From the NCBI GenBank assembly GCA_963793245.1, contig CAWBZG010000002.1:620001-684000 (forward strand): DNA of 64,000 nucleotides. The letters are read 5' to 3'. Shown piece by piece: positions 8,554 through 18,213 of this stretch. The position numbers and the translations under genes are program-made. Under the pieces are notes generated by a model, which was given only the letters and a program-made list of their open reading frames with translations, searched no databases and was not told where the DNA came from. This stretch comes from CAXBBB01 sp963793245 (GTDB lineage: Bacteria > Bacteroidota > Rhodothermia > Rhodothermales > BA12). The first letter of the stretch is position 1; every line of letters begins with the position of its first letter.

Positions 8554-9892
8554 ATGATCGCTCGCCATTGGTTCGCCCTCGCCGTTCTCTTCGCTCTCGC
8601 ACCGTCCGCTTTTGCTCAGACGATCCGCCCGACGCAGACGGGCTTCGACCTGATCGCTGGACTCGCATCGGACTACCAGCCCGCAACCGTATTCAGTTAC
8701 GACCGCGCCAGAGACACGCTCTTTCTGCGCGTCGACTTGGAGCCGGGCGACTCGCTTCGGTGCGTCTACACGGGTCGAGCGACCTGGATGGATAGGAATC
8801 AGGATCCGACGAGTTACGCGTACAACAGCAGCTTGCGGATCTCGACCGAGCACACGTGGCCGCAATCGCACGGGGCCGAGACCGGGAATGCCAAGAGCGA
8901 CATGCATCACCTGTTTGCCGTCACCCAGTCGTCGAACAGCAGCCGGAGCAACGATCCGTTCGCCGAAGTCGACGATGACTTTGCCAGCAAGTGGTTCGGC
9001 CCCACCACGCAGACGACAAAGCCCGACCCTGTCCATCCGCGATCTGTTTTCGGAAACGACGGGCGCCGAGTTTGAGCCGCGCGAAGATCACAAAGGCGAC
9101 GTGGCGAGGGCGATGTTCTACTTCTACACCCTGTACCGCGCCCAATCCGACACCGCCTGGTTCCAAGCGCAAGTCCCAACCCTCCTCGCCTGGCACCGCG
9201 CTGACCCGTCGACCGCTGCCGACAGCGCTCGCTCGCTACGCATCCGCGCCTATCAGGGGACGGACAATCCGTACGTGCTCGACTCTACACTCGCCTCACG
9301 CGCGTTCGACAGCAACCGGGGCGGTACGCTGCCCGTCGAGTGGGGACGCGTCCTTGCCGTCGCCGACGGACCGCGCGTCGACGTGACGTGGCAGACGGTC
9401 GGCGAGACCAACAACGCTGCCTTTACGGTCGAAACGCAGCCGATCGGTGAGTCAACCGTTTGGCGCGCACTCGGCACGCTCCCCGGATCCGGAACGACGC
9501 TCGAACGCAAGAGCTATCGCTGGACCGCTGACGCGTTGTCACCGGGCGCTCATCGTTTCCGCATCCGCCAGACGGATCTCGACGGCGCGTTTGCGTACAG
9601 TCCCATCGTTGAAGCCTACGTTGCGCCCGAGTCTGATCTGGTCGTGGCGACCGCTCCCAACCCGTTCACGGACCGCGTGACGATTACCGTCCACCTGACG
9701 AACGCGTCGCCGCTGACCGTCGACGTGTTTGACGCGCTTGGGCGGCGAGTGGCAACACTGGCGAATCAATCGTCTGCCTGGGCCGGAGCGCACACGTTCG
9801 AACTAGACGGTTCACCGTTGTCGGCGGGCGTCTACGTGGTGCGCGTACAGACCGAGCGGCGCGTGACGACGCACACGCTGGTGCGGCGGTAG
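8554..9892 (+). CDS. Secreted endonuclease I with T9SS C-terminal domain, one frameshift
   Basis: Extracellular His-Me finger nuclease of the endonuclease I family. Signal peptide (ALAVLFALAPSAFAQ), then EHTWPQSHG with the catalytic His, KSDMHHLF and NSSRSNDPF, then FEPREDHKGDVARAMFYF. A fibronectin-like stretch follows, and the last ~80 residues (TAPNPFTDRVTI to LSAGVYVVRVQ) are a Por-secretion tail, so the protein should be exported by a type IX system and act outside the cell, e.g. on environmental DNA. The frame breaks in the CCC at 9022-9024: dropping one C continues KPTLSIRDLF and restores a single protein of about 446 residues. Pyrimidine-rich leader, no Shine-Dalgarno. Confidence 0.85.
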
Positions 9893-9916
9893 GAGCGGGA
9901 GCAGAGGCGGTTTTCG

Positions 9917-9924
9917 TATCTTCG
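9917..9924 (+). promoter_or_regulatory. Probable -7 promoter box of smc
   Basis: TATCTTCG, 20 bases before the smc ATG. It resembles the Bacteroidota -7 element TAnnTTTG; similar boxes precede sseA, recG, nagZ, hmuS and tRNA-Phe here. Confidence 0.45.
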
Positions 9925-9944
9925 CCGCCCCTACCGCCCGACGT

Positions 9945-12900
9945 ATGCACCTCCGCCGCCTCGAACTCCACGGCTTCAAGAGCTTCGCCCACAAGACGAC
10001 GCTCACGTTCGACGACGGCATCACGTGCATCGTCGGCCCCAACGGGTGCGGCAAGAGCAACATCGTCGACGCGGTGCGTTGGGCCATCGGCGAGCAGCGG
10101 GCTAAGGCGCTGCGCTCGGACAAGATGGAAGGCGTCATCTTCAACGGCACGTCGTCGCGGCGGCCCGTCGGCATGGGCGAGGTGCTGCTGACGGTCGAAA
10201 ATAGCCGGGGCATCCTGCCGACCGAGTACGCCAACGTCACGCTTGGGCGCCGCTTCTACCGCTCCGGCGAGGGCGAGTACCTGCTCAACGGTGTCACCTG
10301 CCGCCTGCGCGACATCCAGGACCTGTTCATGGACACGGGCATGGGATCGGGCGCCTACTCGGTGATCGAACTGGCTAAGGTCGATCAGCTATTGAGCGAC
10401 AACGCCGACGATCGGCGGCGCCTGTTCGAGGAAGCGGCGGGTATCACGAAGTTCAAATTGCGTCGCCGCCAGACGTTGAACAAACTGCAAGGCGCCCAGC
10501 ACGACCTGACGCGTCTGCGCGACCTGGTCGACGAAGTCGAAGCCCAAGCCAACTCGCTCGAACGACAGGCAAAAAAGGCCGCTCGACACCGCGAACTCGA
10601 CGCCCGCCGAGCCGAGCTGGAACGGTGGATCGCGCTGTTCGAGTACGACCGCTTGACGACAGCACTGGCTCAGCACACGTCGGATCTCCAGGCCGCCGAA
10701 GACTTCTCGCGCCAAGCCGCTGCGTCGGTCACGGCAAAGGAAGCCGAACGCGAACGCGCTGAGTCCGATCGCATCGTCGCCGAGGATGAACGCCGAACGG
10801 CACAGCATGCGTTGCAGAGCCACCTCGACACGCTGCGCCAGGCTGAAGCCGAAGCTCGCGTAGCGCACGAACGCCGCGATCGCTCCCAGGCTGACGCGCG
10901 TCGCCTTTCGGCCCAGGCCGAGCAGTTGACCAAGCGGTTAAAGGAGTTGCAAGCCGACCAGAGCCGCATCACGGGCGACCTCGAAGCGGCTCGCCCCGAA
11001 GCCCAACGTGCTGCCGAAGCTCTCTCCCAGGCCAAGGCCGAGCGTGACGCTGCGCAGGAAGCACTAGACGTTTCTCGTGGCGCGTTGCGTGCGGCAACTC
11101 AGTCCGAACGTCAGGCGCAGCAGCAGCATGCCGATGCACGCCGCGCCCTCGATCGCCAACTCGCTGCCGTCGACCTGCACGCCGCCGAACGCGACCGCTT
11201 GATCGCGGCTCCAACTTTGGACGATGACGCGGAGCACGAAGTGGAAATCGAAAGAGCACAGCGCGTCGCCGAGCAAGCCGAGCGACAAGCAGAAGAAGCC
11301 AAACAGCGGATAGATACAGCAGAGGCTGAGGCGCAGCAGCATAGGGTAGACCTCGAGGCATCGTCCATCGTGCTCCGAGACGCAGAGCGGCAACTTGATG
11401 CTCATCAAGCCGAGGCACACGTGCTCCGTCAGATTGTCAATGCGACGCGTGACTTCTCAGAAGGCGTCCGCACGCTCGCCGAAACACCGGCAGTGCATGG
11501 TGGAGCGTTCTCGACAGTCGACGATGTGGTTGTACCGATGGCTGGGTGGGAGCGCGCCGTCGCAGTAGCCCTGGCCGAATGGAGGCGATGCGTCATAGTC
11601 GACGACGATACAGCAGCGGAGCACGCTGTCGCGGTTCTTCGTGAGAAAGGAGCGGGACAAGTAACCCTCCTCGTGCGCGAGACTGCCTCGCGCTCAGAAA
11701 CAACTCGGCCACCCGACGGATGGACTGCGCTCTCGGAGCACGTTCAGGTCGGTGGTGAGAATCGACCTGTCATCGAATTGCTCTTGGAAGGCTGGTGCGT
11801 CGTCGAGGTGCTCCCGGACGCCCACGACGTACCGCCTGGCCTCCGCGCCATCGTCGCCGACGGTAGTTGGGTGGGCGCGCCTCTTCCTGGAAGCTTGCAG
11901 GTTGCCGCATCTCGCTTTGGAGGTGCTCCCGATTCTGGCGCGCCTGCTCCCACGCGCGCCGAGCAGCGTAAGCGTCTGGCGACTCTCGAAGATCAAATTG
12001 ACATCGCGCAGCACGCTGTCGATACTGCTCAGCGCAACGTCGACGATCTGCGTATTGACGACCGTGCAGCGCTTCGCGAACTCCGTCAGCAGGCGGATCA
12101 GGCGGCTACGCAAGTGCGGAAAGCCCAGCAGATGCTGGATCGAGCAACGCTGGCCCGAGAGTCGGCAGCCAACGCGCAGCGGCTCCATGCCGAACGGATT
12201 GAGCAGGCGGAAGCAGCACAACGGAGCGCCCGCGAAGCGCTCCCGTCGCTAGAGCAAGCCGAACATGCGTCGGCCAACGAACTGAGCACAGCGCAAGACA
12301 GGGTGCGCAATGCAGAATCGGATGCGCACGTGTCGGAGACTGCGGCCCGTGACGTGTTTTCGGCGTTTACGTCGGCGACGCTCGCGGCCTCTCAAGCCGG
12401 TGCGCGGCTCGAAGCGCTCGAACGTGAAGCGCAACGTGCTGCTCGCATCTCAGTTGAAACTGGAGAGCAGCGAGACCGAGATGCGACTCAGGCTCAGGCG
12501 GAACGTGAGTCGGCGTTGGAGCGAGAGCGTGAGGTGATAGAGGCCCAGGCCGAAGTTGCTCGGTTGGCCGATGCGCGTGAGCCACTCGATCAAGCGGTTC
12601 AAGAATCCGAAGACGCGGTATTGGAGGCGGCGTCGACCATGTCCGAGGTCGAAAAGAAGGTGCGTGAGGCGCGGCGGGAGCAGTCGCAGGCGTCCGAGCG
12701 GATGTCGGCGGTGGCGGTGGCGCAGGCGCAGGTCGCCGCGCGGCGCGATGCACTCGAAGAGGAGTGGGCAGCGTCTCACGAAACGACGCTTACGGACGAT
12801 ACCGGCGACGTGCCGGACGGCTTCGACTCCGGGGGAGCACGAGAGGAACTCGCTGACCTCAAGAGCAAGCTCAGTCGCATCGGCGCCGTAAATGCCCTGG

Positions 12901-13496
12901 CGGTCGAAGACTACGAGGCGGCGTCCGAGCGGCTCACGTTTTTGCGGGAGCAGCAGCAGGATCTCGAAGAAGCCGAGTCGCTGCTCGAAGAGACCATCGC
13001 CGAGATCGACGCGGCAGCATCCAGTCGATTCGAGAAGACGTTCGCCCAGATTCAGCAGTCGTTCCAGACGCTGTTCGTCGACTTGTTCGGTGAGGGAGCA
13101 CGCGCCGAACTCACCCTCGCAGATCCCGATGATCTGCTTGACTCGCCCGTCGAGATCTTCGCCCGTCCAAGCGGCAAGCGCCCTGCGTCGATTGCTCAGC
13201 TATCGGGCGGCGAGAAGACGTTGACGGCCATCGCGCTCCTGTTCGCGATCTACCTCGTCAAACCTAGCCCGTTCTGCATCCTCGACGAAGTCGACGCGCC
13301 GCTCGACGAAGCCAACGTCGACCGATTCATGCGCATCATTCGCCGGTTCTCGGACCAGACGCAGTTCATCCTCGTCACGCACAACAAGCGCACGATGGAA
13401 CTGTCGGATCGGCTCTATGGCGTCACGATGCAGGAGCCGGGCGTGTCGAAACTCGTCAGCGTGCGCTTTGACGAGGCGGCGGAACTGGTCGGGTAG
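9945..13496 (+). CDS. smc: Chromosome segregation ATPase SMC
   Basis: Full-length SMC, 1183 residues, the usual size. The N-terminal ATPase half has Walker A GPNGCGKS at 31-38. A long coiled coil follows, then the hinge near 500-660, a second coiled coil, and the C-terminal half with signature LSGGEK at 1086 onward and Walker B/D-loop ILDEVDAPLDEANV. It forms the ring-shaped condensin with ScpA and ScpB and compacts and aligns the chromosome; scpA and scpB are not in the window. A TATCTTCG promoter box sits 20 bases upstream and a strong terminator follows, so it is probably transcribed alone. Confidence 0.98.
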   Translation: MHLRRLELHGFKSFAHKTTLTFDDGITCIVGPNGCGKSNIVDAVRWAIGEQRAKALRSDKMEGVIFNGTSSRRPVGMGEVLLTVENSRGILPTEYANVTLGRRFYRSGEGEYLLNGVTCRLRDIQDLFMDTGMGSGAYSVIELAKVDQLLSDNADDRRRLFEEAAGITKFKLRRRQTLNKLQGAQHDLTRLRDLVDEVEAQANSLERQAKKAARHRELDARRAELERWIALFEYDRLTTALAQHTSDLQAAEDFSRQAAASVTAKEAERERAESDRIVAEDERRTAQHALQSHLDTLRQAEAEARVAHERRDRSQADARRLSAQAEQLTKRLKELQADQSRITGDLEAARPEAQRAAEALSQAKAERDAAQEALDVSRGALRAATQSERQAQQQHADARRALDRQLAAVDLHAAERDRLIAAPTLDDDAEHEVEIERAQRVAEQAERQAEEAKQRIDTAEAEAQQHRVDLEASSIVLRDAERQLDAHQAEAHVLRQIVNATRDFSEGVRTLAETPAVHGGAFSTVDDVVVPMAGWERAVAVALAEWRRCVIVDDDTAAEHAVAVLREKGAGQVTLLVRETASRSETTRPPDGWTALSEHVQVGGENRPVIELLLEGWCVVEVLPDAHDVPPGLRAIVADGSWVGAPLPGSLQVAASRFGGAPDSGAPAPTRAEQRKRLATLEDQIDIAQHAVDTAQRNVDDLRIDDRAALRELRQQADQAATQVRKAQQMLDRATLARESAANAQRLHAERIEQAEAAQRSAREALPSLEQAEHASANELSTAQDRVRNAESDAHVSETAARDVFSAFTSATLAASQAGARLEALEREAQRAARISVETGEQRDRDATQAQAERESALEREREVIEAQAEVARLADAREPLDQAVQESEDAVLEAASTMSEVEKKVREARREQSQASERMSAVAVAQAQVAARRDALEEEWAASHETTLTDDTGDVPDGFDSGGAREELADLKSKLSRIGAVNALAVEDYEAASERLTFLREQQQDLEEAESLLEETIAEIDAAASSRFEKTFAQIQQSFQTLFVDLFGEGARAELTLADPDDLLDSPVEIFARPSGKRPASIAQLSGGEKTLTAIALLFAIYLVKPSPFCILDEVDAPLDEANVDRFMRIIRRFSDQTQFILVTHNKRTMELSDRLYGVTMQEPGVSKLVSVRFDEAAELVG

Positions 13497-13516
13497 CGCA
13501 TCTCGTTTTCCAACGC

Positions 13517-13556
13517 GGATCTGGCAGGTCGCCTGAGACCTGCCAGATCTCCTTTT
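13517..13556 (+). terminator. Rho-independent terminator after smc
   Basis: Perfect 13-bp stem (GATCTGGCAGGTC at 13518-13530 with its complement at 13537-13549), 6-base loop, then CCTTTT. It also lies just beyond the end of the convergent gene. Confidence 0.8.
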
Positions 13557-13564
13557 GGTTTGGT

Positions 13565-14146
13565 TTAGCGGCGGTTTCCTCTCTGACCACCGCGTCCACC
13601 GCGCATCCGGTCACCGCGACGGGAGCGCTGCTGCATTTCGTCGACTCGTTCGCGCTGCTCGGGTGTCAGCATCTCGTTGATCTGGCTGCGCAGTTGCTCC
13701 ATCTGCTGGCGTGGATTCGTATCGGCGTTGCGATCCTGCCGTGTGGGTTGTGCTTGGAGCAGGGTGCGAACGCGCGTTTGCTGTGCGTCGGTCAGGTTGA
13801 GTTGGCGCGTCATCTGGCGGATTCGTCGGTCGACCTGCTCGTCGCGGCGTTCGGCTTGCTCGGCTTCGAGTTTTGCTTTTTGCGCGGGCGTCAAGACCGA
13901 CAGGAGTTGGTCTTGGAGGGCTTGGCGTTCCGTTCGCATTCGCTCACGCTCGGCCTGGCGTTCGTCGGCGTGACTCTGGAGCAGCGTTTGCATTTGGGTG
14001 CGTTGGGCGTCTGTCAGATCGACCGAGCGGTCGAATCGTTCGATGGTGCGCTCGCCGGGCGGAGAGTCGGCAGAGCGTTGGTTGCGTTGGGCTTGGGCGG
14101 GGAGCGCCAGGGCGAAGAGCAAGGCGAGGAGAGAGAGGGTCCGCAT
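13565..14146 (-). CDS. Periplasmic LTxxQ-motif (Spy/CpxP-like) protein
   Basis: Small exported helical protein, 193 residues from the ATG at 14146. Signal peptide ends near LPAQAQ. The mature part is very rich in Gln, Arg and Glu and holds four LTxxQ-type motifs (LTDAQ, LTPAQ, LTDAQ, LTPEQ), arranged as two repeats, which is the hallmark of the Spy/CpxP family of periplasmic chaperones and envelope-stress proteins. The tail is Arg/Gly rich (RGDRMRGGRGGQRGNRR), unusual and possibly nucleic-acid or polyanion binding. A longer in-frame start exists but adds no signal peptide. Function as a chaperone is inferred from motifs only. Confidence 0.7.
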   Translation of the reverse strand: MRTLSLLALLFALALPAQAQRNQRSADSPPGERTIERFDRSVDLTDAQRTQMQTLLQSHADERQAERERMRTERQALQDQLLSVLTPAQKAKLEAEQAERRDEQVDRRIRQMTRQLNLTDAQQTRVRTLLQAQPTRQDRNADTNPRQQMEQLRSQINEMLTPEQRERVDEMQQRSRRGDRMRGGRGGQRGNRR

Positions 14147-14354
14147 GGTAGGAGGGGGTTGGGTGGAATAGGCGACCTTGTGTCGTGGGATATAGAACGG
14201 AAGGCGATGGGCCGAGATGTCACGGAACGTCGGCGCTTGTGCGGCATCGGTGTGCTCTGGTGGAGAGGATGAAGGCGAGGTGCGGAATGTGTGCGTTGGA
14301 ACGCCGTCCGAGTGCACGCTTTCGCGTGTGCTGCGCCCCGCTGAGGACCGCGCC

Positions 14355-14362
14355 TATCTTTG
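14355..14362 (+). promoter_or_regulatory. Probable -7 promoter box of sseA
   Basis: TATCTTTG, an exact match to TAnnTTTG. It predicts transcription starting near 14368, which favours the ATG at 14389 over the in-frame ATG at 14368. Confidence 0.5.
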
Positions 14363-14388
14363 ATCAGATGCACCCACCGCCTCTCTAT

Positions 14389-15267
14389 ATGACGTCGTTT
14401 GCTCGCCCGGACATGCTCGTTTCCACCGATTGGGTGGCCGAACATCAGGCCGATACCGACCTTTTCCGCCTCGTCGAGTGCGACGAAGACCTCCTACTCT
14501 ACGAAACCGGACACCTCGCCGGGGCTGTCAAGCTCGACTGGGTCAACGACCTCCAGAGCCAAGTCGTTCGCGACTACGTCGGACCCGATGCGTTTGCCCG
14601 GCTGTGCGCAGCGCGTGGCATTTCGACCGACACGACCGTCGTCTTTTATGGCGACAAGAGCAACTGGTGGGCCTGCTACGCTCTGTGGGTCTTCCGCCTG
14701 TACGGGCACGACGAGAGCAAACTCAAGATCATGGACGGCGGACGTGCCAAGTGGATCGCCGAAGATCGTCCGCTGACCAAGGACCGTCCGCTGTTTCCGC
14801 GCGGCACGTACGAAGCCCACGCTGCTGACCTTTCCGTCCGCGCATTTCGTGACGAGGTGATGGTCGCCATCGAGACTAAGCGTCCGATGGTCGATGTCCG
14901 TTCGCCTGCCGAGTACGCCGGAGAGTTGACGCATATGCCCGAGTATCCGCAGGAAGGGGCGATGCGCGGCGGACACGTGCCGGGAGCGCACAACGTGCCG
15001 TGGAGCAAGGCGGTCAACCCCGACGGCACGTTCAAATCGGCTGCCGAACTGGAGGCGTTGTATTCCGAGGCTGGATTCGCGCCCGATCAGGACGCCATCG
15101 TGTACTGCCGCATCGGGGAGCGGAGCAGCCACTCGTGGTTCGCGCTCAAGTATCTGCTGGGCTACGACAAGGTCAAGAACTACGACGGCAGCTGGAGCGA
15201 GTGGGGCAACTTGGTCTCGGTGCCGATAGCACGGGGCGCGACACCCGGAACGCCGCGCGACCGATGA
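14389..15267 (+). CDS. sseA: Thiosulfate/3-mercaptopyruvate sulfurtransferase
   Basis: Two-domain rhodanese of 292 residues that moves sulfane sulfur from thiosulfate or 3-mercaptopyruvate to a thiol acceptor. The inactive N-terminal rhodanese domain ([13 protein letters not shown]) is followed by the catalytic one with [25 protein letters not shown] and the active-site loop CRIGERSSH with Cys240. [12 protein letters not shown] loops are usual in TST-like enzymes. The start is set by the promoter box; the next ATG upstream would be almost leaderless. Its stop overlaps the sufE start (ATGA), so it may feed sulfur to the SUF pathway. Confidence 0.92.
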   Translation: MTSFARPDMLVSTDWVAEHQADTDLFRLVECDEDLLLYETGHLAGAVKLDWVNDLQSQVVRDYVGPDAFARLCAARGISTDTTVVFYGDKSNWWACYALWVFRLYGHDESKLKIMDGGRAKWIAEDRPLTKDRPLFPRGTYEAHAADLSVRAFRDEVMVAIETKRPMVDVRSPAEYAGELTHMPEYPQEGAMRGGHVPGAHNVPWSKAVNPDGTFKSAAELEALYSEAGFAPDQDAIVYCRIGERSSHSWFALKYLLGYDKVKNYDGSWSEWGNLVSVPIARGATPGTPRDR

Positions 15268-15695
15268 GCGCCCGCTTTGACGACATCGCCAGTCTGTTTC
15301 AGAGCGTCGACGGGACCGACCGGCTCGAACTGCTGCTCGACTACTCCGACGAACTCCCGGACCTTCCGCCCGACTACGCAACACTGCGCGACGCGGGCCT
15401 GAACATGGTCCACGAGTGCCAGTCGCCCGTCTTCCTGATGGTCGACAAACAGGGTGACCGGGCGCACTTGGTGGCCGACGTTCCCCGCGAGTCGCCGACG
15501 GCGCGGGGCTTTACCAGCGTCCTCGTCCAGTCGTTCGATGGCGCGACGGCTGACGAAATTGCCTCGGCTCCGGCTGACGCTCTGCACGCGCTCGGCCTCG
15601 ACAAGATGCTCGGCATGACGCGCACGCGCGGGCTGCGCGCCGTCTACAACCGGATGCGCGGCGAAGCGCAGCGCGTTCTCTCGGCTGATGGCTGA
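15264..15695 (+). CDS. sufE: Cysteine desulfuration protein SufE
   Basis: SufE, 143 residues, accepts persulfide sulfur from the desulfurase SufS and passes it on for Fe-S cluster assembly. The active-site Cys is C52 in [11 protein letters not shown]; the family has a Gly before the Cys but the neighbourhood is otherwise standard. [21 protein letters not shown] is the typical C-terminal helix. The ATG overlaps the sseA stop, and the following hydrolase overlaps by 8 bases. sufS and sufBCD are not here, so this is a scattered SUF component beside a sulfurtransferase. Confidence 0.92.
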   Translation: MSARFDDIASLFQSVDGTDRLELLLDYSDELPDLPPDYATLRDAGLNMVHECQSPVFLMVDKQGDRAHLVADVPRESPTARGFTSVLVQSFDGATADEIASAPADALHALGLDKMLGMTRTRGLRAVYNRMRGEAQRVLSADG

Positions 15696-16375
15696 CGAAT
15701 CTGCCCCTGTCGATCCGCGCACGTCCGATCCGCTCGACGCGACCAACGAGCACCACCTGACGGTCCGGCGGACGGCGCGCTACTTCGCGCTGGGATCGCC
15801 GACAGCTTCTCGCGTCGTCGTCGCACTGCATGGCTACGGACAGCAGGCGCGAGTACTTCGCTCGTCACTTCCGCGCCCTCGCCGGACCGAGTCTGCGCGT
15901 GATCGTGCCGGAAGCCCTGTCGCGCTTCTACCTCGACGACGGCTACCAGCGCGTCGGCGCGTCGTGGATGACGCGTGAGGACAAAGCGCACGAAGTCCGC
16001 GACCAACTGGGCTACCTCGACGCCCTTGCACGCGAAGAAATCGGATCGCGCCGCCCGCACGTTCACCTCACCGTATTGGGCTTCTCGCAAGGCGCAGCGA
16101 CGGCTACACGATGGGCAGCATTGGGCAGCACGCGCGTCGATCGCGTCGTCGTCTGGGGCGGCGACGTTCCGCACGACCTGGACCTCCACGCGCACCGCGC
16201 CCGGCTGCCCGGGCTGACAATAGTTGTCGGCGATAGCGATTACTTCGCCACGCCCGACCGCGTCGCCGCGCTGGAAACGCGACTAAACGAGGCCGCGCTG
16301 CCGTACGAACGTGTCGGCTACGTCGGAGGACATCGGCTGCATGCAGAGACGTTACAGCAGGTTCTTGGCGCCTAG
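15688..16375 (+). CDS. Phospholipase/carboxylesterase (alpha/beta hydrolase), one frameshift
   Basis: Serine hydrolase of the carboxylesterase/phospholipase family. The first frame gives VVALHGYGQQA with the oxyanion turn; the second gives the nucleophile elbow LGFSQGAATA, acid VVGDSDYFATPD and the last-His segment YVGGHRLHAE. The break lies in GCGCGAG around 15849-15854, where one extra base (or two missing) separates QQA from EYFARHFRAL; joined, the protein is about 228 residues, normal for the family. Overlap with sufE suggests cotranscription, but no sulfur role is evident. Confidence 0.8.
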
Positions 16376-16482
16376 CTGGAGCAAGAATCACGTGTTCTAG
16401 GGAGAGTAATCGGCGGCAGCGTCGACTAGGTTGAGCGTAGCCCGCAGTCTGGCGCGCTGACTTCTCCGACTCCCCCGCGCTC

Positions 16483-17241
16483 ATGCCCTCTTCTCGCCTT
16501 TGGCCCTACGTTTTGGCCGGCCTTCTGTCACTTTGTGCAGCGTCGTCGCTCTGGGGGCAATCGGGCGAGCACGTGACGATGTCCATCGACCTGGGCTATC
16601 AGGCGCATCTCGAAAGCCCGGACGGACTCAACTTTGTCGCGGATCGATACAACGAAACGCGCGACTTCCTGACCGAGGAGATGGACTCGTTCGGATATTT
16701 CGACGGACTGACGGGGAGCGTCGGCATCTACCTGTCGCGGCTCTACTTCGATCTGGGTTTCAATCTCCGCGAGCAGGAGCGCGCAGCAGAAGGGACGACC
16801 AACGGCACGTCCGTTCGGAGGGCGCTCCGGGTGAGCAGCAACAGCGTGTACTTCTCGATGGCAGCCGCCGTTCAGGACAATGGGATCTATTCTCCATTCG
16901 GGCTGTCGGTCGTGACGATTGGAGCGAGAGCCGAACTGGGGACGACACGATTCTCCACGCGCGTGGGCACGACGAGCGAAATCGACGATCAGGACTGGGC
17001 AGAGATCTCCGACGAGATGCGCATCTATGCCGGTCCGTTCGTCAAGATCGGGCTGGGGCCGTTGATGATCGAGCCGTATTACCTGTTCGACGTCGATTTC
17101 GGCGTGCCTGGCGTGGGGCTGTCGCCGGTCAACGAGGCGATCAACCCGGCGACGTTCCAGCGCGACCCGGACAATCTGGCGTACGGCGGAGGCGGGTTCG
17201 GTTTGCGGATTGCAGCAGTGGTCTATCTCAACGCCAACTGA
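16483..17241 (+). CDS. Putative outer-membrane beta-barrel protein
   Basis: 252 residues with a signal peptide (LLSLCAASSLWGQ) and then alternating aromatic/polar strands: VTMSIDLGYQAHL, SVGIYLSRLYFDLGFNL, GGFGLRIAAVVYLNAN at the end. The pattern is that of a small outer-membrane barrel but no family is recognised. The leader is pyrimidine-rich (CTTCTCCGACTCCCCC). It starts 107 bases after the esterase and ends 74 bases before the LpxH-like gene, so it may be transcribed alone. Confidence 0.6.
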   Translation: MPSSRLWPYVLAGLLSLCAASSLWGQSGEHVTMSIDLGYQAHLESPDGLNFVADRYNETRDFLTEEMDSFGYFDGLTGSVGIYLSRLYFDLGFNLREQERAAEGTTNGTSVRRALRVSSNSVYFSMAAAVQDNGIYSPFGLSVVTIGARAELGTTRFSTRVGTTSEIDDQDWAEISDEMRIYAGPFVKIGLGPLMIEPYYLFDVDFGVPGVGLSPVNEAINPATFQRDPDNLAYGGGGFGLRIAAVVYLNAN

Positions 17242-17315
17242 CGTCGGTGTTCGGCGCGGGTGCTGTTTCCAATAGTCCGATTTGGGTGAGGTAGATTGCG
17301 GCTTCTCCCAAGCCC

Positions 17316-18116
17316 ATGCCGCTACCCACCGACCACCTCCTCGTTAGCGACCTACATCTGGGCCGCGATCCGGCAACGCGCCGAAGAGACGAGCAGGACC
17401 TAGTCGACTGTCTGACCCATTTCGAGGGCAAAGTCGCCGCGCTGTGGCTACTCGGCGATCTGTTCGAGGCGTGGATCGAGCATCGGCACGCCGTCCCACC
17501 ACCTCCGGCCCGGCTGTTCGGACTACTCGCGCGGTGGGCCGATGCAGGCGTGCGCGTGACGGTTTTCGCTGGCAACCACGACCCGTGGCATGCGGGCTAC
17601 CTGACGCGCGAGATCGGCGCTCGGCTGGTGATGGACGGGCTGACAGAGCATGTGCCGCGACCTGACGGCCCGCCGCTCAAGCTCCACCTACACCACGGCG
17701 ACGGCCATGCGCCCGGCGGATGGTACCGTCGGCTGCGTCCTGTTCTGCGTGCCCAGTTGCCCGTCGCGTTGTGGAAGCTGCTGCCCGCCGACGTAGGCAT
17801 GGGACTGGCGCTGAGATCGTCGCACGGATTACGCGGATTGCCGGTCGACACCAGGCAGGTCGAAGGACTTCGGCAGCATGCGCGCACTGTTTTGGCAAGC
17901 GGCGAGGCGGATGCCGTCGTGATGGGACACAGTCATTGGGCCGAACATCTGGGCGCGGACGTTCTGGGCGTATCGCGCGGCGAGTATCTGAATACAGGCG
18001 CCTGGTTCGCGCAGCGCACGTTCGCTCGGCTAGGTGCCGACGGGTTCGAACTGCTCCGTTGGGCCGATGGCGAGGCGGTTCGGTACGAGGCGCTGCCTTT
18101 GGACGTTGTAGCGTAG
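17316..18116 (+). CDS. UDP-2,3-diacylglucosamine hydrolase-like metallophosphoesterase
   Basis: 266-residue calcineurin-fold enzyme like LpxH, which cleaves UDP-2,3-diacylglucosamine to lipid X in lipid A synthesis. Metal ligands appear in order: SDLHLG (D12, H14), GD at 47-48, GNHD at 86-89, LHHGDGHAPGG and GHSHWAEH near the end. The YNTGxW-type ending (EYLNTGAWF) fits the family. No lipid A genes flank it; it lies ahead of the PBP1A gene. LpxH is likely, but other bacterial phosphoesterases with the same motifs cannot be excluded. Pyrimidine-rich leader before the ATG. Confidence 0.78.
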   Translation: MPLPTDHLLVSDLHLGRDPATRRRDEQDLVDCLTHFEGKVAALWLLGDLFEAWIEHRHAVPPPPARLFGLLARWADAGVRVTVFAGNHDPWHAGYLTREIGARLVMDGLTEHVPRPDGPPLKLHLHHGDGHAPGGWYRRLRPVLRAQLPVALWKLLPADVGMGLALRSSHGLRGLPVDTRQVEGLRQHARTVLASGEADAVVMGHSHWAEHLGADVLGVSRGEYLNTGAWFAQRTFARLGADGFELLRWADGEAVRYEALPLDVVA

Positions 18117-18213
18117 CCGACGCGTCAACGGACTGCATCTTTGCGTGCGGTTCGGCACAACAGACGCTGGTCCTGCGTATTCTGCCCTCTCTTTTCCCAC
18201 CCGCGCTACCGCT

